NCBI RefSeq assembly: GCF_904061905.1
Contig: NZ_CAJFCI010000084.1
Span: 24,781 to 88,780, forward strand
Source: Zestomonas carbonaria
GTDB lineage: Bacteria; Pseudomonadota; Gammaproteobacteria; Pseudomonadales; Pseudomonadaceae
Reading direction: 5' to 3'
Length of the DNA: 64,000 bases
The position numbers and the translations under genes are program-made. Below are positions 25,999 to 35,195 of this stretch, piece after piece. The notes beneath the pieces were generated by a model. It searched no databases. It was not told the DNA's origin and saw nothing but the letters and a program-made list of their open reading frames with translations. Numbering within the stretch: position 1 is the first letter of the stretch; the number at the start of each line of letters is the position of its first letter.

Positions 25999-27616
25999 GG
26001 CCGCCCTCCTCCCGTTGTCCTGGATAGAACGGCTGGGTGCCGCCGTCCGGCGCCTCGACGACCACCTTGCGGAACATGCCGGTGGCCATGTGGTAGATCA
26101 GGTGGCAGTGGAAGGCCCATTCGCCCATGGCATCTACCGGCACGTCGACGTCGAGGGTCTGCCCCGGCGCGACGTTGACTACGTGCTTGAGCGGGTTGAA
26201 GCGGCCATTGCCCTTGTCGAGCTGCATCCACATGCCGTGGAGGTGCATGGGGTGGTTCATCATGGTCTGGTTGACGAAGCGGATGCGCACCCGCTCGCCG
26301 TATTTCAGGCGGATCGGCTCGGCCTCGGAATATTTCACGTCGTCGAACGACCAGTAGTAGCGCTCCATGTTGCCGGTCAGCTTCAACTCGATGGTGCGGT
26401 CCGGCGCGCGGTAGTCGGCGAACGGTCGCATCGCCTTGAGGTCGCCGTAGACCAGCACCCGGCCGTCGTCCACCGGTTCAGGAGCGATGCCGCTGCCGGG
26501 CGCGTAGTCGGGATTTCCAGCCGGCATGTCGTGGTCCATCGCGGCGTGGTCCATGTCGCCGTGACCCATCCCTTCATGGGCCATGCCCATGTCGGCCATG
26601 GCCAGCAGGCGCGGCTCGCGCAGCGCCGGCACCTCGGCCTCCATGCCCTCGCGCGGCGCCAGGGTGGCGCGGGCATAGCCGCGCCGGTCCATGGACTCGG
26701 CGAACAGGGTGTAGGCCTTGTCCTCCCTGGGCTGGACGATCACGTCATAGGTCTCGGCCACGGCGATGCGCAACTGGTCGACGGTCACCGGCTGCACGTC
26801 GTTGCCGTCGGCCTGCACCACGGTCAGCGGCAGGCCGGGGATGCGCAGGTCGAAGTAGCTCATTCCTGAGCCGTTGATGATGCGCAGGCGGATGCGCTCG
26901 CCGGGCTCGAACAGCGCCGTCCAGTTCTGCTCGACGTCCTTGCCGTTGACCAGGAAGCGGAAGCCCGTGACGTCGGCGATATCGGTCTTGGCCATGCGCA
27001 TGCCGCCCCAGGCCCAGCGGTCCTTGACCGTGGCCCAGAAGCCGTCGCGCCCGGCATCGCGCAGGAAGTCGCCGAGCGTCTGCTGCTGGTCGTTGTAGTA
27101 GTCGGCCTGTTTTTTCAGGTTGCCCAGGGTGCGCTCGGGCTTTTCGTCCTGCCAGTCGAACAGCACCAGGGTGTACTCGCGGTCGTAGCGGTATGGCTCG
27201 CGGCCCCTGGGTTCGATGACCAGCGGGCCGTACAGCCCTTCCTGCTCCTGGAAGCCGCTGTGGGCGTGGTACCAGTAGGTGCCGGCCTGCTCGATGCGGA
27301 AGCGGTAGGTGAAGGTCTCGCCCGGCTTGATGCCGGGGAAGCTGATCCCCGGCACGCCATCCTGGGTATAGGGCAGGATGATGCCGTGCCAGTGCAGGGA
27401 GGTATCGCGATCCAGGCGGTTGGTGACGTTGAGCACCACCTCCTCGCCTTCCTTGAAGCGCAGCTCCGGCGCTGGCGTCTGGCCGTTGACGGTGAGCGCC
27501 GGGCGGCTGCCGTCGCTCAGGTGCAGCTCACCTTCGTCGATCACCAGGTCGTAGCTACCGGCCTGCACGGCCAGGCTGCCGGCCAGCAGTCCGGCAGCCA
27601 GACAAACACGCCTCAT
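25985..27616 (-). CDS. copA: CopA/PcoA multicopper oxidase
   Basis: A 543-residue periplasmic copper oxidase for Cu(I) detoxification. All four copper-ligand clusters are present: LHWHGIILP (H75, H77), WYHAHSGFQ, HPMHLHGMW and, near residue 503, HCHLIYHMATGMF. A Met/His-rich loop (MGMAHEGMGHGDMDHAAMDH, about 335-365) may bind extra copper. The N-terminus MRRVCLAAGLLAGSLAVQA looks like a short Sec-type signal and lacks the full twin-arginine consensus usual for CopA. Coupled by a 4-base overlap to the upstream cupredoxin gene. Confidence 0.94.
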   Translation of the reverse strand: MRRVCLAAGLLAGSLAVQAGSYDLVIDEGELHLSDGSRPALTVNGQTPAPELRFKEGEEVVLNVTNRLDRDTSLHWHGIILPYTQDGVPGISFPGIKPGETFTYRFRIEQAGTYWYHAHSGFQEQEGLYGPLVIEPRGREPYRYDREYTLVLFDWQDEKPERTLGNLKKQADYYNDQQQTLGDFLRDAGRDGFWATVKDRWAWGGMRMAKTDIADVTGFRFLVNGKDVEQNWTALFEPGERIRLRIINGSGMSYFDLRIPGLPLTVVQADGNDVQPVTVDQLRIAVAETYDVIVQPREDKAYTLFAESMDRRGYARATLAPREGMEAEVPALREPRLLAMADMGMAHEGMGHGDMDHAAMDHDMPAGNPDYAPGSGIAPEPVDDGRVLVYGDLKAMRPFADYRAPDRTIELKLTGNMERYYWSFDDVKYSEAEPIRLKYGERVRIRFVNQTMMNHPMHLHGMWMQLDKGNGRFNPLKHVVNVAPGQTLDVDVPVDAMGEWAFHCHLIYHMATGMFRKVVVEAPDGGTQPFYPGQREEGGHAHH

Positions 27617-28167
27617 TGGCCGATCTCGATGTTACCGACCATGCCCGCCTGGTAGTGGCCGGGAATGTTGCAGGCGAACTCCAGGCCGGTGGCCTGGGTG
27701 AAGGTCCAGGTCAGCTCGGCGCTCTTGCCCGGCTCGACCAGCACGCTGTTGGCGTGCTCGTGCTTCATCATCGCCGCGTGTTCGGCGCTGTCCATGCCGT
27801 GGCCCATCTGGCCGTGATCCATCATATGGCCATGGTCCATGGGCATGTCGCGCTTCATTTCGGTCGGGGTGAGCATGCCCATCTGCTGCATCATCAGCAT
27901 CTGCTTCTGGTGCTCGGCATGCGCGGCGGCGTCTCCGAGGCTGAATTCGTGCAACAGGCTGCCCTCGTTCTTCAGCACGAAGCGCACGGTTTCGCCGGCC
28001 TTGACCTGCACGCTGGCCGGCTCGTAGTACATCTCGCCCAGGGTGATCTCGACGGTGCGGGTCGCCTCGGCGGGCTTGGCCGGATGGCCGAAGTTGTAGT
28101 GACCCGCATCGGCGAACGCGGAAGCGGCGAAAACGGCGGCCAGCAGTGGCAGGAGGCGCAGCGACAT
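27613..28167 (-). CDS. Periplasmic cupredoxin with Met/His-rich insert
   Basis: A 184-residue azurin/plastocyanin-fold copper protein with a signal peptide ending AASAFA-DAGH. Type I site ligands are H73 (LLHEFSLGD), C166, H171 and M176 (FACNIPGHYQAGM). Between the first ligand and the others sits a ~60-residue insert full of Met and His (KQMLMMQQMGML, MPMDHGHMMDHGQMGHGMD). In PAO1 the homologue lies beside ptrA and copRS. First gene of the cupredoxin-copA-copB operon and divergent from copR, so copper-induced control by CopR is likely. Confidence 0.9.
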   Translation of the reverse strand: MSLRLLPLLAAVFAASAFADAGHYNFGHPAKPAEATRTVEITLGEMYYEPASVQVKAGETVRFVLKNEGSLLHEFSLGDAAAHAEHQKQMLMMQQMGMLTPTEMKRDMPMDHGHMMDHGQMGHGMDSAEHAAMMKHEHANSVLVEPGKSAELTWTFTQATGLEFACNIPGHYQAGMVGNIEIGQ

Positions 28168-28371
28168 AAGAGGAACTCCGGTCGGTGGTCGATATGACTA
28201 TCCTGGCCGGGTGCGGCTGGCGTCAGGCTGACCGGAAGATTACAAACCTGTCAGGAAAGTGCGCTCCGGAAGCCAAACGCGGTATATGTTCGGGCGCCAG
28301 GAGACACCCATCGCTCTCCCGAAACACCGATCGCCAGCAAGCTGGCTCCTACAGAATGCGAACGGAATCCA
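28168..28371. promoter_or_regulatory. Divergent copper promoter with candidate CopR box
   Basis: 204 bases between the cupredoxin operon and copR. At 28238-28254 the sequence GATTACAAACCTGTCAG (complement CTGACAGGTTTGTAATC) resembles the TGACA/TTGTAA-type boxes of CusR/CopR regulators. A second GTCAGGCTGAC is at 28222-28232. The ptrA gene found here in PAO1 is not recognisable. Confidence 0.55.
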
Positions 28372-29052
28372 ATGAAACTGCTGATCGTCGAAGACGAACC
28401 CAAGACCGGCCAGTACCTGCGACAGGGCCTCAGCGAGGCCGGCTTCGCCGTCGAGCTGGCCCGTGACGGCATCGAAGGCCAGCACCTGGTCCTGAGCGGC
28501 GACCACGACCTGATCATCCTCGACGTGATGCTGCCCGGCCGCGACGGCTGGCAGATCCTGCACAGCCTGCGCGAGGCCGGCCTCGGCGTGCCGGTGCTGT
28601 TCCTCACCGCCCGCGACGCCGTGGAGGACCGCGTGCACGGCCTGGAGCTGGGCGCCGACGACTACCTGGTCAAGCCCTTCGCCTTCTCCGAGCTGCTGGC
28701 CCGCGTGCGCACCCTGCTGCGGCGTGGCAGCGGCGGCGCGCCGGTCACCCAGTTGCAGGCGGCCGACCTGTGCCTCGACCTGCTGCGTCGGCGGGCCGAG
28801 CGCGGCGGCCGGCGCATCGACCTGACCGCCAAGGAATTCGCCCTGCTGGAGCTGCTGCTGCGGCGCCAGGGCGAGGTGCTGCCCAAGTCGCTGATCGCCT
28901 CGCAGGTGTGGGACATGAACTTCGACAGCGACACCAACGTCATCGAGGTCGCCATCCGCCGCCTGCGCGCCAAGGTCGACGAGGGCTTCGCCGTCCCGCT
29001 GATCCATACCGTGCGCGGCATGGGCTACGTGCTGGAGGAACGCGCCGGATGA
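28372..29052 (+). CDS. copR: CopR, heavy-metal response regulator (OmpR family)
   Basis: A 226-residue response regulator. The receiver has the acidic pocket (VEDEP) and phosphoacceptor D51 (LIILDVMLPGRDG), then FLTARDAVEDRVHGLELGADDYLVKPFAF. The OmpR-type winged helix begins around residue 125 and includes IDLTAKEFALLELLLRRQGE and HTVRGMGYVLE. The sequence is of the CopR/CzcR/CusR metal class. Its TGA overlaps the ATG of copS. Expected to activate copA and the cupredoxin gene under copper. Confidence 0.92.
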   Translation: MKLLIVEDEPKTGQYLRQGLSEAGFAVELARDGIEGQHLVLSGDHDLIILDVMLPGRDGWQILHSLREAGLGVPVLFLTARDAVEDRVHGLELGADDYLVKPFAFSELLARVRTLLRRGSGGAPVTQLQAADLCLDLLRRRAERGGRRIDLTAKEFALLELLLRRQGEVLPKSLIASQVWDMNFDSDTNVIEVAIRRLRAKVDEGFAVPLIHTVRGMGYVLEERAG

Positions 29053-30407
29053 GCCGACGCCTGTCGCTGGCCGGCCGCCTGGCCCTGCTGTTCGCCGCCT
29101 GTACCGCCACCGTGTCGCTGCTCGCCGGGGTGCTGTTCGACCGCGCCAGCGAGGCGCATTTCGTCGAGCTGGACCAGCAATTGCTGGCCGGCCGGCTGGA
29201 CGTGCTGCGCAACCTGCTCGCCGGCCTCGACACCCCTGCCGGGCTGGCCGAACGACGCGCGGCGCTGGAAGCCGAACTGCGCCGCCATCCCGACCAGGCC
29301 TTGCAGATACTCGGCGCCGACGGAGACCTGTGGTTCGCCAGCGACGATGCACCGGCCGAATCGCCCGGCGCCCACGGCGACCTGCATGCCTGGCATTCCG
29401 GCGATACCGACTACCGGGTGCTCGAAGCGCCGCTGCGCGAAGGCCAGACCGACTCGCCGCGCCTGCGCCTGCTGCTCGACATCACCCACCACCAGCACTT
29501 CCTGCAACGCATGCAGCGGCTGATCTGGCTGACCGTCGGCCTCAGCGCCCTGGCCACCGCGCTGCTCGGCGCCTGGGCGGCACGCAGCGGCCTGCGCCCG
29601 CTGCATCGCATGGCCGAGGTGGCGAGCGGCATTTCCGCCCGGTCGCTGACCCGGCGCCTGGACGAAACCGGCGCGCCGGCCGAGCTGGCCGAACCGATCC
29701 GCGCCTTCAACGCCATGCTGGAACGCCTGGAGGACGGCTTCACGCGGCTTTCCGCGTTCTCCGCCGACATCGCCCACGAGCTGCGTACGCCGCTGTCCAA
29801 CCTGCTGACCCAGACCCAGGTGACCCTCGCCCAGCCCCGCGACGCCGAGGCCTACCGCGAGACGCTGCACGCCAATCTGGAAGAGCTGCAGCGGCTGGCG
29901 CAGATGGTCAACGACATGCTGTTCCTGGCCAAGTCCGAACACGGACTGCTGGCCCCGAACCGCGAGCGGTTGGCATTGCAGGACGAGCTGGACGCGCTGC
30001 TGGAGTTCTTCCAGCCGCTGGCCGAGGATCAGGACGTACGCCTGGTGCGCACCGGCCAGGGCCATCTGGCGGCGGATCGCGGCATGCTGCGGCGCGCCCT
30101 GAGCAACCTGCTGGACAATGCCCTGCGCTTCTCCCCACCGGGCGGCGAGGTTCGCGTGGCAGTCGCCGAAGATGCACAGGGTGTGCGCCTGGAAGTGGCC
30201 AACAGCGGCCCGGCGATCCCCGCCGAGCTGCTGCCGCGCCTGTTCGACCGTTTCTTCCGCATCGACCCGGCCCGCCGCGAAGGTCGTGGCGAACATGCAG
30301 GGCTGGGGCTGGCTATCACCCGCTCCATCGTGCGGGCTCATGGTGGGGAGATTCGTTGTGAGTCGGCGGAGGGCTGGACGCGGTTCGTGATGGAGTTTCC
30401 CCGGTAG
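29049..30407 (+). CDS. copS: CopS, copper-sensing histidine kinase
   Basis: A 452-residue sensor kinase. TM1 is at about 8-29, a ~130-residue periplasmic sensor with several His (DLHAWHSGD, DITHHQH) follows, TM2 is at about 157-177, then HAMP. The phosphoacceptor is H243 in FSADIAHELRTPLSN, and the ATPase has NLLDNALRF, FDRFFRID and GLGLAITRSIV motifs. The start overlaps the copR stop (ATGA). The TAG stop is part of a palindromic repeat (GTAGCCCGGATGCAATCCGG). In P. aeruginosa CopS detects periplasmic Cu(I) through histidines. Confidence 0.92.
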   Translation: MSRRLSLAGRLALLFAACTATVSLLAGVLFDRASEAHFVELDQQLLAGRLDVLRNLLAGLDTPAGLAERRAALEAELRRHPDQALQILGADGDLWFASDDAPAESPGAHGDLHAWHSGDTDYRVLEAPLREGQTDSPRLRLLLDITHHQHFLQRMQRLIWLTVGLSALATALLGAWAARSGLRPLHRMAEVASGISARSLTRRLDETGAPAELAEPIRAFNAMLERLEDGFTRLSAFSADIAHELRTPLSNLLTQTQVTLAQPRDAEAYRETLHANLEELQRLAQMVNDMLFLAKSEHGLLAPNRERLALQDELDALLEFFQPLAEDQDVRLVRTGQGHLAADRGMLRRALSNLLDNALRFSPPGGEVRVAVAEDAQGVRLEVANSGPAIPAELLPRLFDRFFRIDPARREGRGEHAGLGLAITRSIVRAHGGEIRCESAEGWTRFVMEFPR

Positions 30408-30926
30408 CCCGGATGCAATCCGGGCTACCGGGCGGGCACGATCGACTCCCCTCTCCCATTCATGGGAGAGGGGTGACTGTGGCTGACAGTTCGGAGTGCA
30501 GGGAAACAACTTCAAAGCCCCCTGAGAGAGTTGGGAAGAGGGTCATCGTCTGCCGGACGGCTCAGCCCCTCACCCCAGCCCTCTCCCGGAGGGAGAGGGG
30601 GTTGTCCGTGCTCGTAGCCCGGATGCAGTCCAAGGCTCCGGCAACCCCGCCTCCCGGTTCTCATCCGGGCTACCAAGCACGCACGCTCGGCTCCCCTCTC
30701 CCATTCATGGGAGAGGGGCTGGGAGAGAGGGTCATCGTCTGCCGGACGGCTCAGCCCCTCACCCCAACCCTCTCCCGGAGGGAGAGGGGGTTGTCCGTGC
30801 ACGTAGCCCGGATGCAATCCGGGGCTCCGGCAGCTCTGCTTCCTGGTTCTCATCCGGGCTACCAAGCACGCACGCTCGGCTCCCCTCTCCCATTCATGGG
30901 AGAGGGGCTGGGGGAGAGGGTTGCCG
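30408..30926. repeat. 519-base gene-free block of palindromes with a 189-base tandem duplication
   Basis: No gene is supported here. The block contains three copies of the CCCCTCTCCCATT palindrome (30448-30473, 30693-30718, 30882-30907), several GCCCGGATGCA/TCCGGGCTAC repeats, and CCCTCTCCCGGAGGGAGAGGG hairpins in shorter form. Bases 30542-30730 and 30731-30920 are two near-identical tandem copies of a ~189-base unit starting GTCATCGTCTGCCGGACGGC. It separates copS from the convergent RND operon. Confidence 0.9.
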
Positions 30927-33900
30927 TCAGGCCAGCGCCGGCTCTTCCGCGCGGATCGGCTGCCAGCGGCGTAGCAACTGGTACAGCGTCGGCACCACGA
31001 ACAGGGTGAAGAAGGTGCCGACCAGCAGGCCGCCAACGATCACCAGGCCGATCTGCTGGCGGCTTTCCGCGCCGGCGCCGCTGGCCAGGGCCAGCGGCAG
31101 CGAGCCGAGGACCATCGCCCCGGTGGTCATCAGGATCGGCCGCAGGCGCTGCACCGAGGCTTCCAGCACCGCTTCGTGCAGCTCCCTGCCCTCGCGCAGC
31201 AGGCGGTTGGCGAACTCGACGATGAGGATGCCGTGCTTGGTGATCAGGCCGATCAGGGTGACCATCCCCACCTGCGAGTAGATGTTCAGGGTTCCGCCGA
31301 ACAGCGTCAGGGCGAGCAAGGCGCCGGCCATCGACAGCGGTACGCTGAACAGGATGATCAGCGGGTCGCTGAAACTCTCGAACTGCGCCGCCAGCACCAG
31401 GTAGATGAACACCAGGGCCAGCGCGAAGGTCAGCGCCACGTCGCTGCCCGACGCCTTGAAGTCGCGCGAGATGCCGGTGTAGTCGAACTGGGTGTCCTCC
31501 GGGAACACCTCCTCGGCGGCGTTCTCCAGGTACTCCAGCGCCTCGCCCAGGGTGTAGCCGGAGCCAACGTTGGCGTTGATGGTGACCGCACGCAACTGGT
31601 TGAAGTGGTTCAGCTCACGTGGCGCCACGGTTTCCCGCACCTCGATCAGGTTGGAAAGCTGCACCATGCTGCCGTCGCGGCCGCGCACGTAGACGCGGTT
31701 GAGGTCGTCCGGGTTGCTGCGGTCGACGTTGGCCAGTTGCACCAGCACGTCGTATTGCTCGCCGCTCTGCTTGAAGCGGGTAACCTGGCGGCTGCCGAAC
31801 AGGCTTTCCAGGCTGCGGCCGATGGTCGCCACGTCGGTACCCACCGCCACCGCCTGCTCGCGGTTGACCGTCACCTTGAGCTGCGGCGTGTTCAGCTTGA
31901 GGTCGGTGTCCACGCTCTCCAGGCCGGGATAGTCGCGCACCCTGGCCAGCAACTGGTCGACGTATTGCTGCAACTCCACGTATTCCAGCGAGCTGCGGAT
32001 GACGAAGTTGACCGGCTGGGTGCGGGCGCTCTGCCCCAGCGGCGGCCGGTTGATCGGGAAGGCCTGCACACCGGGGACGTCGCGCAGCTTGGGCAGCAGT
32101 TCGTCGCGGATCTCGAACTGGTTGCGCGCACGCTCGCTCCAGTCCGTCAGCTTCATGAACGAGATGCTCTGCGACACCGTGGGGAAGCCGACGATGACCA
32201 TGTAGCGGTGGGTTTCCGGGATCGATGCGTAGGCCTCTTCCACCTGCCGGGCATAGCGGCTGGTATAGCCGACCGTGGCGCCGTCCGGGCTGCGGATCGA
32301 GCCGACGATGGTGCCGGTGTCCTCGGTGGGCGCCAGCTCGCTGCGCAGGCTGCTGAACAGCCAGGCGCAGATCACCAGGATGCCGAGCAGCACCAGCACC
32401 ACCAGCCCCCAGTGCCGCAGCACACGCTCCAGCAGGTGGCGGTAGCTGTAGGTCAGGTTGTGCAGGAAGCTTTCGATCAGGTTGTACAGGAAATTGTGCT
32501 TTTCCTGCGGCACATGGGGCTTGAGCAGGCGGCCGCACATCATCGGCGACAGGGTCAGGGCGACGAAGCCGGAAACCAGCACCGCCCCGGCCAGGGTCCA
32601 GGCGAATTCGGTGAACAGCTTCCCGGTGGTGCCCTGCATGAAGCCGATCGGCGCGTAGACGGCGGCCAGGGTCAGGGTCATGGCGATCACCGCGAAGACG
32701 ATCTCGCGGCTGCCCTTGTAGGCGGCCTCGAGCGGCTTCATGCCCTCCTCGATGTGCCGGTGGATGTTCTCCAGCACCACGATGGCGTCGTCCACCACCA
32801 GGCCGATGGCCAGGACCATGGCCAGCAGGGTCAGGGTATTCACCGTGAAGCCCATCGCCGCCATCAGGGCGAAGGCGCCGATCAGCGACACGGGAATGGT
32901 CACCAGCGGGATCAGCGTGGCGCGCAGCGAGCGAAGGAACAGGAAGATGATCAGGATGACCAGCACCACCGCTTCCCAGATGGTCGCGTAGACGTTCTTG
33001 ATCGACTCGCGGATGAACAGCGAGTTGTCGTTGGCCACCGCCATCTGCATGCCTTCCGGCAGGAGCTCGCGGATTTCCGGCATCGCGGCGTTGAGGCCGT
33101 CGGAGATTTCCAGCGGGTTGGCGGTGGCCTGCTTGATCAGCCCCAGGGTCACCGCCGGGCGACCGTTGAAGCGCACCACGGTACGCTCGTCGGCGGCGCC
33201 GATCTCGGCATGGCCGACGTCGGACAGGCGCAGCAGGTAGCCACGCGAGTCGTCGAGGATCAGGTCGTTGAATTCCTCCGGGGTCTTCAGGTCGGTTTCC
33301 GACAGCACGGTGAACTCGCGCTGCACCGACTCGATGCGCCCGGCGGGAATCTCCACGTTCTGCCGGCGCAGGGCGTCTTCCACGTCCTGCACGGTGAGGT
33401 CGTGGGCGGCCAGCTTCTCCGGGGCCAGCCAGATACGCATGGCGTAGGTGCGCGCGCCGCGGATCAACACTTCGGAAACGCCGCGGATGGTTTGCAGGCG
33501 GTCCTGGATCACTCGCTCCAGCACGTCGGTGATTTCCATCGGCGAGTGGTGCTCGCTGTAGAAGGCGATCCAGATCACCGGCTGGGCGTCGGCCTCGACC
33601 TTCTGCACCATGGGCTCGTCGATCTCGTCCGGCAGCAGGCTGCGCACCCGGCCGAGGCGGTCGCGCACGTCGTTGGCCGCCTCGTCGGAGTTGGTGCCAA
33701 GGCGGAACTGGGCGGTGATCTGGGTGTTCTCCGAGCGACTGATGGAAGCGACGAAGTCCAGCCCCTCGATGCCCGAGAGCACGTCCTCGATGGGCTGCGC
33801 CACCTGGGACTCCATGATCTCCGGACTGGCGCCGGGATAGACGACGTTGACCGTGACGATCGGCACGTCGATGTTCGGATACTCGCGCACCGTCAACCGC

Positions 33901-33989
33901 TGGTAGGCCATCAGGCCCAGCAGCACCACGACCAGCGACAGGACCGTGGCGAATACCGGCCGGCGGATGCAGATGTCCGAGAGTGTCAT
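30927..33989 (-). CDS. RND efflux permease, HAE-1 family
   Basis: A 1020-residue RND inner-membrane pump distinct from MexF. It opens TLSDICIRRPVFATVLSLVVVLLGL (TM1) with YPNIDVPIVTVNVVYPGASPE next. The TM4 relay has LAIGLVVDDAIVVLENIHRH and TM10 carries GLITKHGILIVEFANRLL, with lysine preceded by threonine. Its fusion-protein gene overlaps by 4 bases upstream, and no outer-membrane channel gene is present, so it probably borrows one (OprM-type), as two-gene pumps such as MexMN or MexJK do. The substrate is unknown. Confidence 0.9.
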   Translation of the reverse strand: MTLSDICIRRPVFATVLSLVVVLLGLMAYQRLTVREYPNIDVPIVTVNVVYPGASPEIMESQVAQPIEDVLSGIEGLDFVASISRSENTQITAQFRLGTNSDEAANDVRDRLGRVRSLLPDEIDEPMVQKVEADAQPVIWIAFYSEHHSPMEITDVLERVIQDRLQTIRGVSEVLIRGARTYAMRIWLAPEKLAAHDLTVQDVEDALRRQNVEIPAGRIESVQREFTVLSETDLKTPEEFNDLILDDSRGYLLRLSDVGHAEIGAADERTVVRFNGRPAVTLGLIKQATANPLEISDGLNAAMPEIRELLPEGMQMAVANDNSLFIRESIKNVYATIWEAVVLVILIIFLFLRSLRATLIPLVTIPVSLIGAFALMAAMGFTVNTLTLLAMVLAIGLVVDDAIVVLENIHRHIEEGMKPLEAAYKGSREIVFAVIAMTLTLAAVYAPIGFMQGTTGKLFTEFAWTLAGAVLVSGFVALTLSPMMCGRLLKPHVPQEKHNFLYNLIESFLHNLTYSYRHLLERVLRHWGLVVLVLLGILVICAWLFSSLRSELAPTEDTGTIVGSIRSPDGATVGYTSRYARQVEEAYASIPETHRYMVIVGFPTVSQSISFMKLTDWSERARNQFEIRDELLPKLRDVPGVQAFPINRPPLGQSARTQPVNFVIRSSLEYVELQQYVDQLLARVRDYPGLESVDTDLKLNTPQLKVTVNREQAVAVGTDVATIGRSLESLFGSRQVTRFKQSGEQYDVLVQLANVDRSNPDDLNRVYVRGRDGSMVQLSNLIEVRETVAPRELNHFNQLRAVTINANVGSGYTLGEALEYLENAAEEVFPEDTQFDYTGISRDFKASGSDVALTFALALVFIYLVLAAQFESFSDPLIILFSVPLSMAGALLALTLFGGTLNIYSQVGMVTLIGLITKHGILIVEFANRLLREGRELHEAVLEASVQRLRPILMTTGAMVLGSLPLALASGAGAESRQQIGLVIVGGLLVGTFFTLFVVPTLYQLLRRWQPIRAEEPALA

Positions 33990-35011
33990 GCGCCCTCACC
34001 CCGCTCCACGGTGCGCACCTCGTCGCCCGGCTCGACCTTCTGCCAGCCGGCGGTGATCACCCACTCGTTGCCTTGCAGCCCTTCGCGCACCTCGGCCTTG
34101 CCGCGCTGGCGCTGGCCGATGCGGATCTGCCGGCGCTCCACCTTGCCGTCCACCACCAGGTTGACGAACTGCAACTGCCCCATGGGCATCACCGCTTCCT
34201 CGGGAATCAGCAGCGCCGCCGGGCGCTCGGCGAGGATCACCGACACCTTGACGAACTGGCCGGGTTTGAGGCGGAAGTCGGCGTTGGCGATCTGCGCGCG
34301 GATCGCCTGGCTGCGGCCGACCTCGTCCAGGCGCGGGTTGAGGGCGACGATCTCGCCCCGGAAACGCTCGCCCGGATAGGCGTCCAGGGACAGTTCGATG
34401 GGCTGGCCGATGCGAACCTGGCTGACCGCCTTCTGGGGGACGCGGAAATCCACCTTGAGCGGGTCGAGCACTTCCAGGTTGACGATGTCCTGGCCGGCGC
34501 TGAGGTAGTCGCCGATGCTCACCTGGCGCAGACCGAGCACGCCGTCGTAGGGCGCGCGTATCTGCGTCTTGTCCAGCCGCGCCTGGGCCAGTGCCAGGCT
34601 GGCGCGCATCGCCTGCTGCTGGGACTGCGCCTCGTCCCGGGCCTGGGCATTGCTGGCACCGCGCTGGAACAGCATCTGCGCGCGCTGGTAGTTCTTCTCC
34701 GCCAGGTCGAGGTTGGCCCGGGCCTGGGCCAGTTCGGCACGGGTGATGGCGTCGTCCAGGCTGACCAGCAATTCCCCGGCCTTCACCGCTTCGCCTTCGC
34801 GAAAGTGCACGGCGGCGATGCGCCCCTCGATCTCCGGGCGAATCATCACCGACTCGTCGGAACGCAGCGAACCGAAGGTGATCAGCTCGTCGCGGACTAG
34901 GGCGCGCTGCGGTTCGGCGATCTCGACCAGCGGCGCCAGCCCGTTCTCCTGGGCGAAACCGACGATCGGCAACAATGCAGCCAGCAACCAAAGACAGGAA
35001 CGGGCGGACAT
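33986..35011 (-). CDS. RND membrane-fusion protein
   Basis: A 341-residue HlyD/AcrA-family adaptor. The signal peptide (SCLWLLAALLPIVGFAQ) has no lipobox cysteine, so the mature protein is probably not lipidated, unlike MexE. Motifs: the lipoyl-like EIEGRIAAVHFREGEAVKAGELLVSLD, an alpha-hairpin around residues 95-150, and RAPYDGVLGLRQVSIGDYLSAGQ. The start at 35011 is chosen because GAGGTC precedes it and the signal peptide begins there. Overlaps the RND gene by 4 bases; divergent from the EF-G-like gene. Confidence 0.9.
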   Translation of the reverse strand: MSARSCLWLLAALLPIVGFAQENGLAPLVEIAEPQRALVRDELITFGSLRSDESVMIRPEIEGRIAAVHFREGEAVKAGELLVSLDDAITRAELAQARANLDLAEKNYQRAQMLFQRGASNAQARDEAQSQQQAMRASLALAQARLDKTQIRAPYDGVLGLRQVSIGDYLSAGQDIVNLEVLDPLKVDFRVPQKAVSQVRIGQPIELSLDAYPGERFRGEIVALNPRLDEVGRSQAIRAQIANADFRLKPGQFVKVSVILAERPAALLIPEEAVMPMGQLQFVNLVVDGKVERRQIRIGQRQRGKAEVREGLQGNEWVITAGWQKVEPGDEVRTVERGEGA

Positions 35012-35195
35012 GGAAGACCTCTGTGGCAAAGGGATCAAGGCAGTATGCCTGCCGAATGCGTCAATCACGAGATATCCCTGAACCCGAATGCGTAACGCAC
35101 TGTTTTAGCTTCTCAAAGGCCTCCATGACCGCCGGATCGCGGGCCGCTCCGGCCGGCTGCCTATACTGCAAGACATTCGGTGAGCGGAGGTGGTC

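Noticed and set aside
28168..28371. ptrA-like small gene between the cupredoxin and copR
   Set aside because: No in-frame small protein with a signal peptide and ribosome site is visible in either strand of the gap.
30413..31009. A possible small gene in the copS-RND gap
   Set aside because: Its translation repeats the palindromic DNA units (GERGLSV, FMGEGLGERV) and has no independent coding signal.
31176..34379. A 1067-codon + strand open frame antisense to the RND pump genes
   Set aside because: It is a mirror of the RND and fusion-protein genes, His/Gln/Asp-rich with no domains; high GC content leaves antisense frames open.
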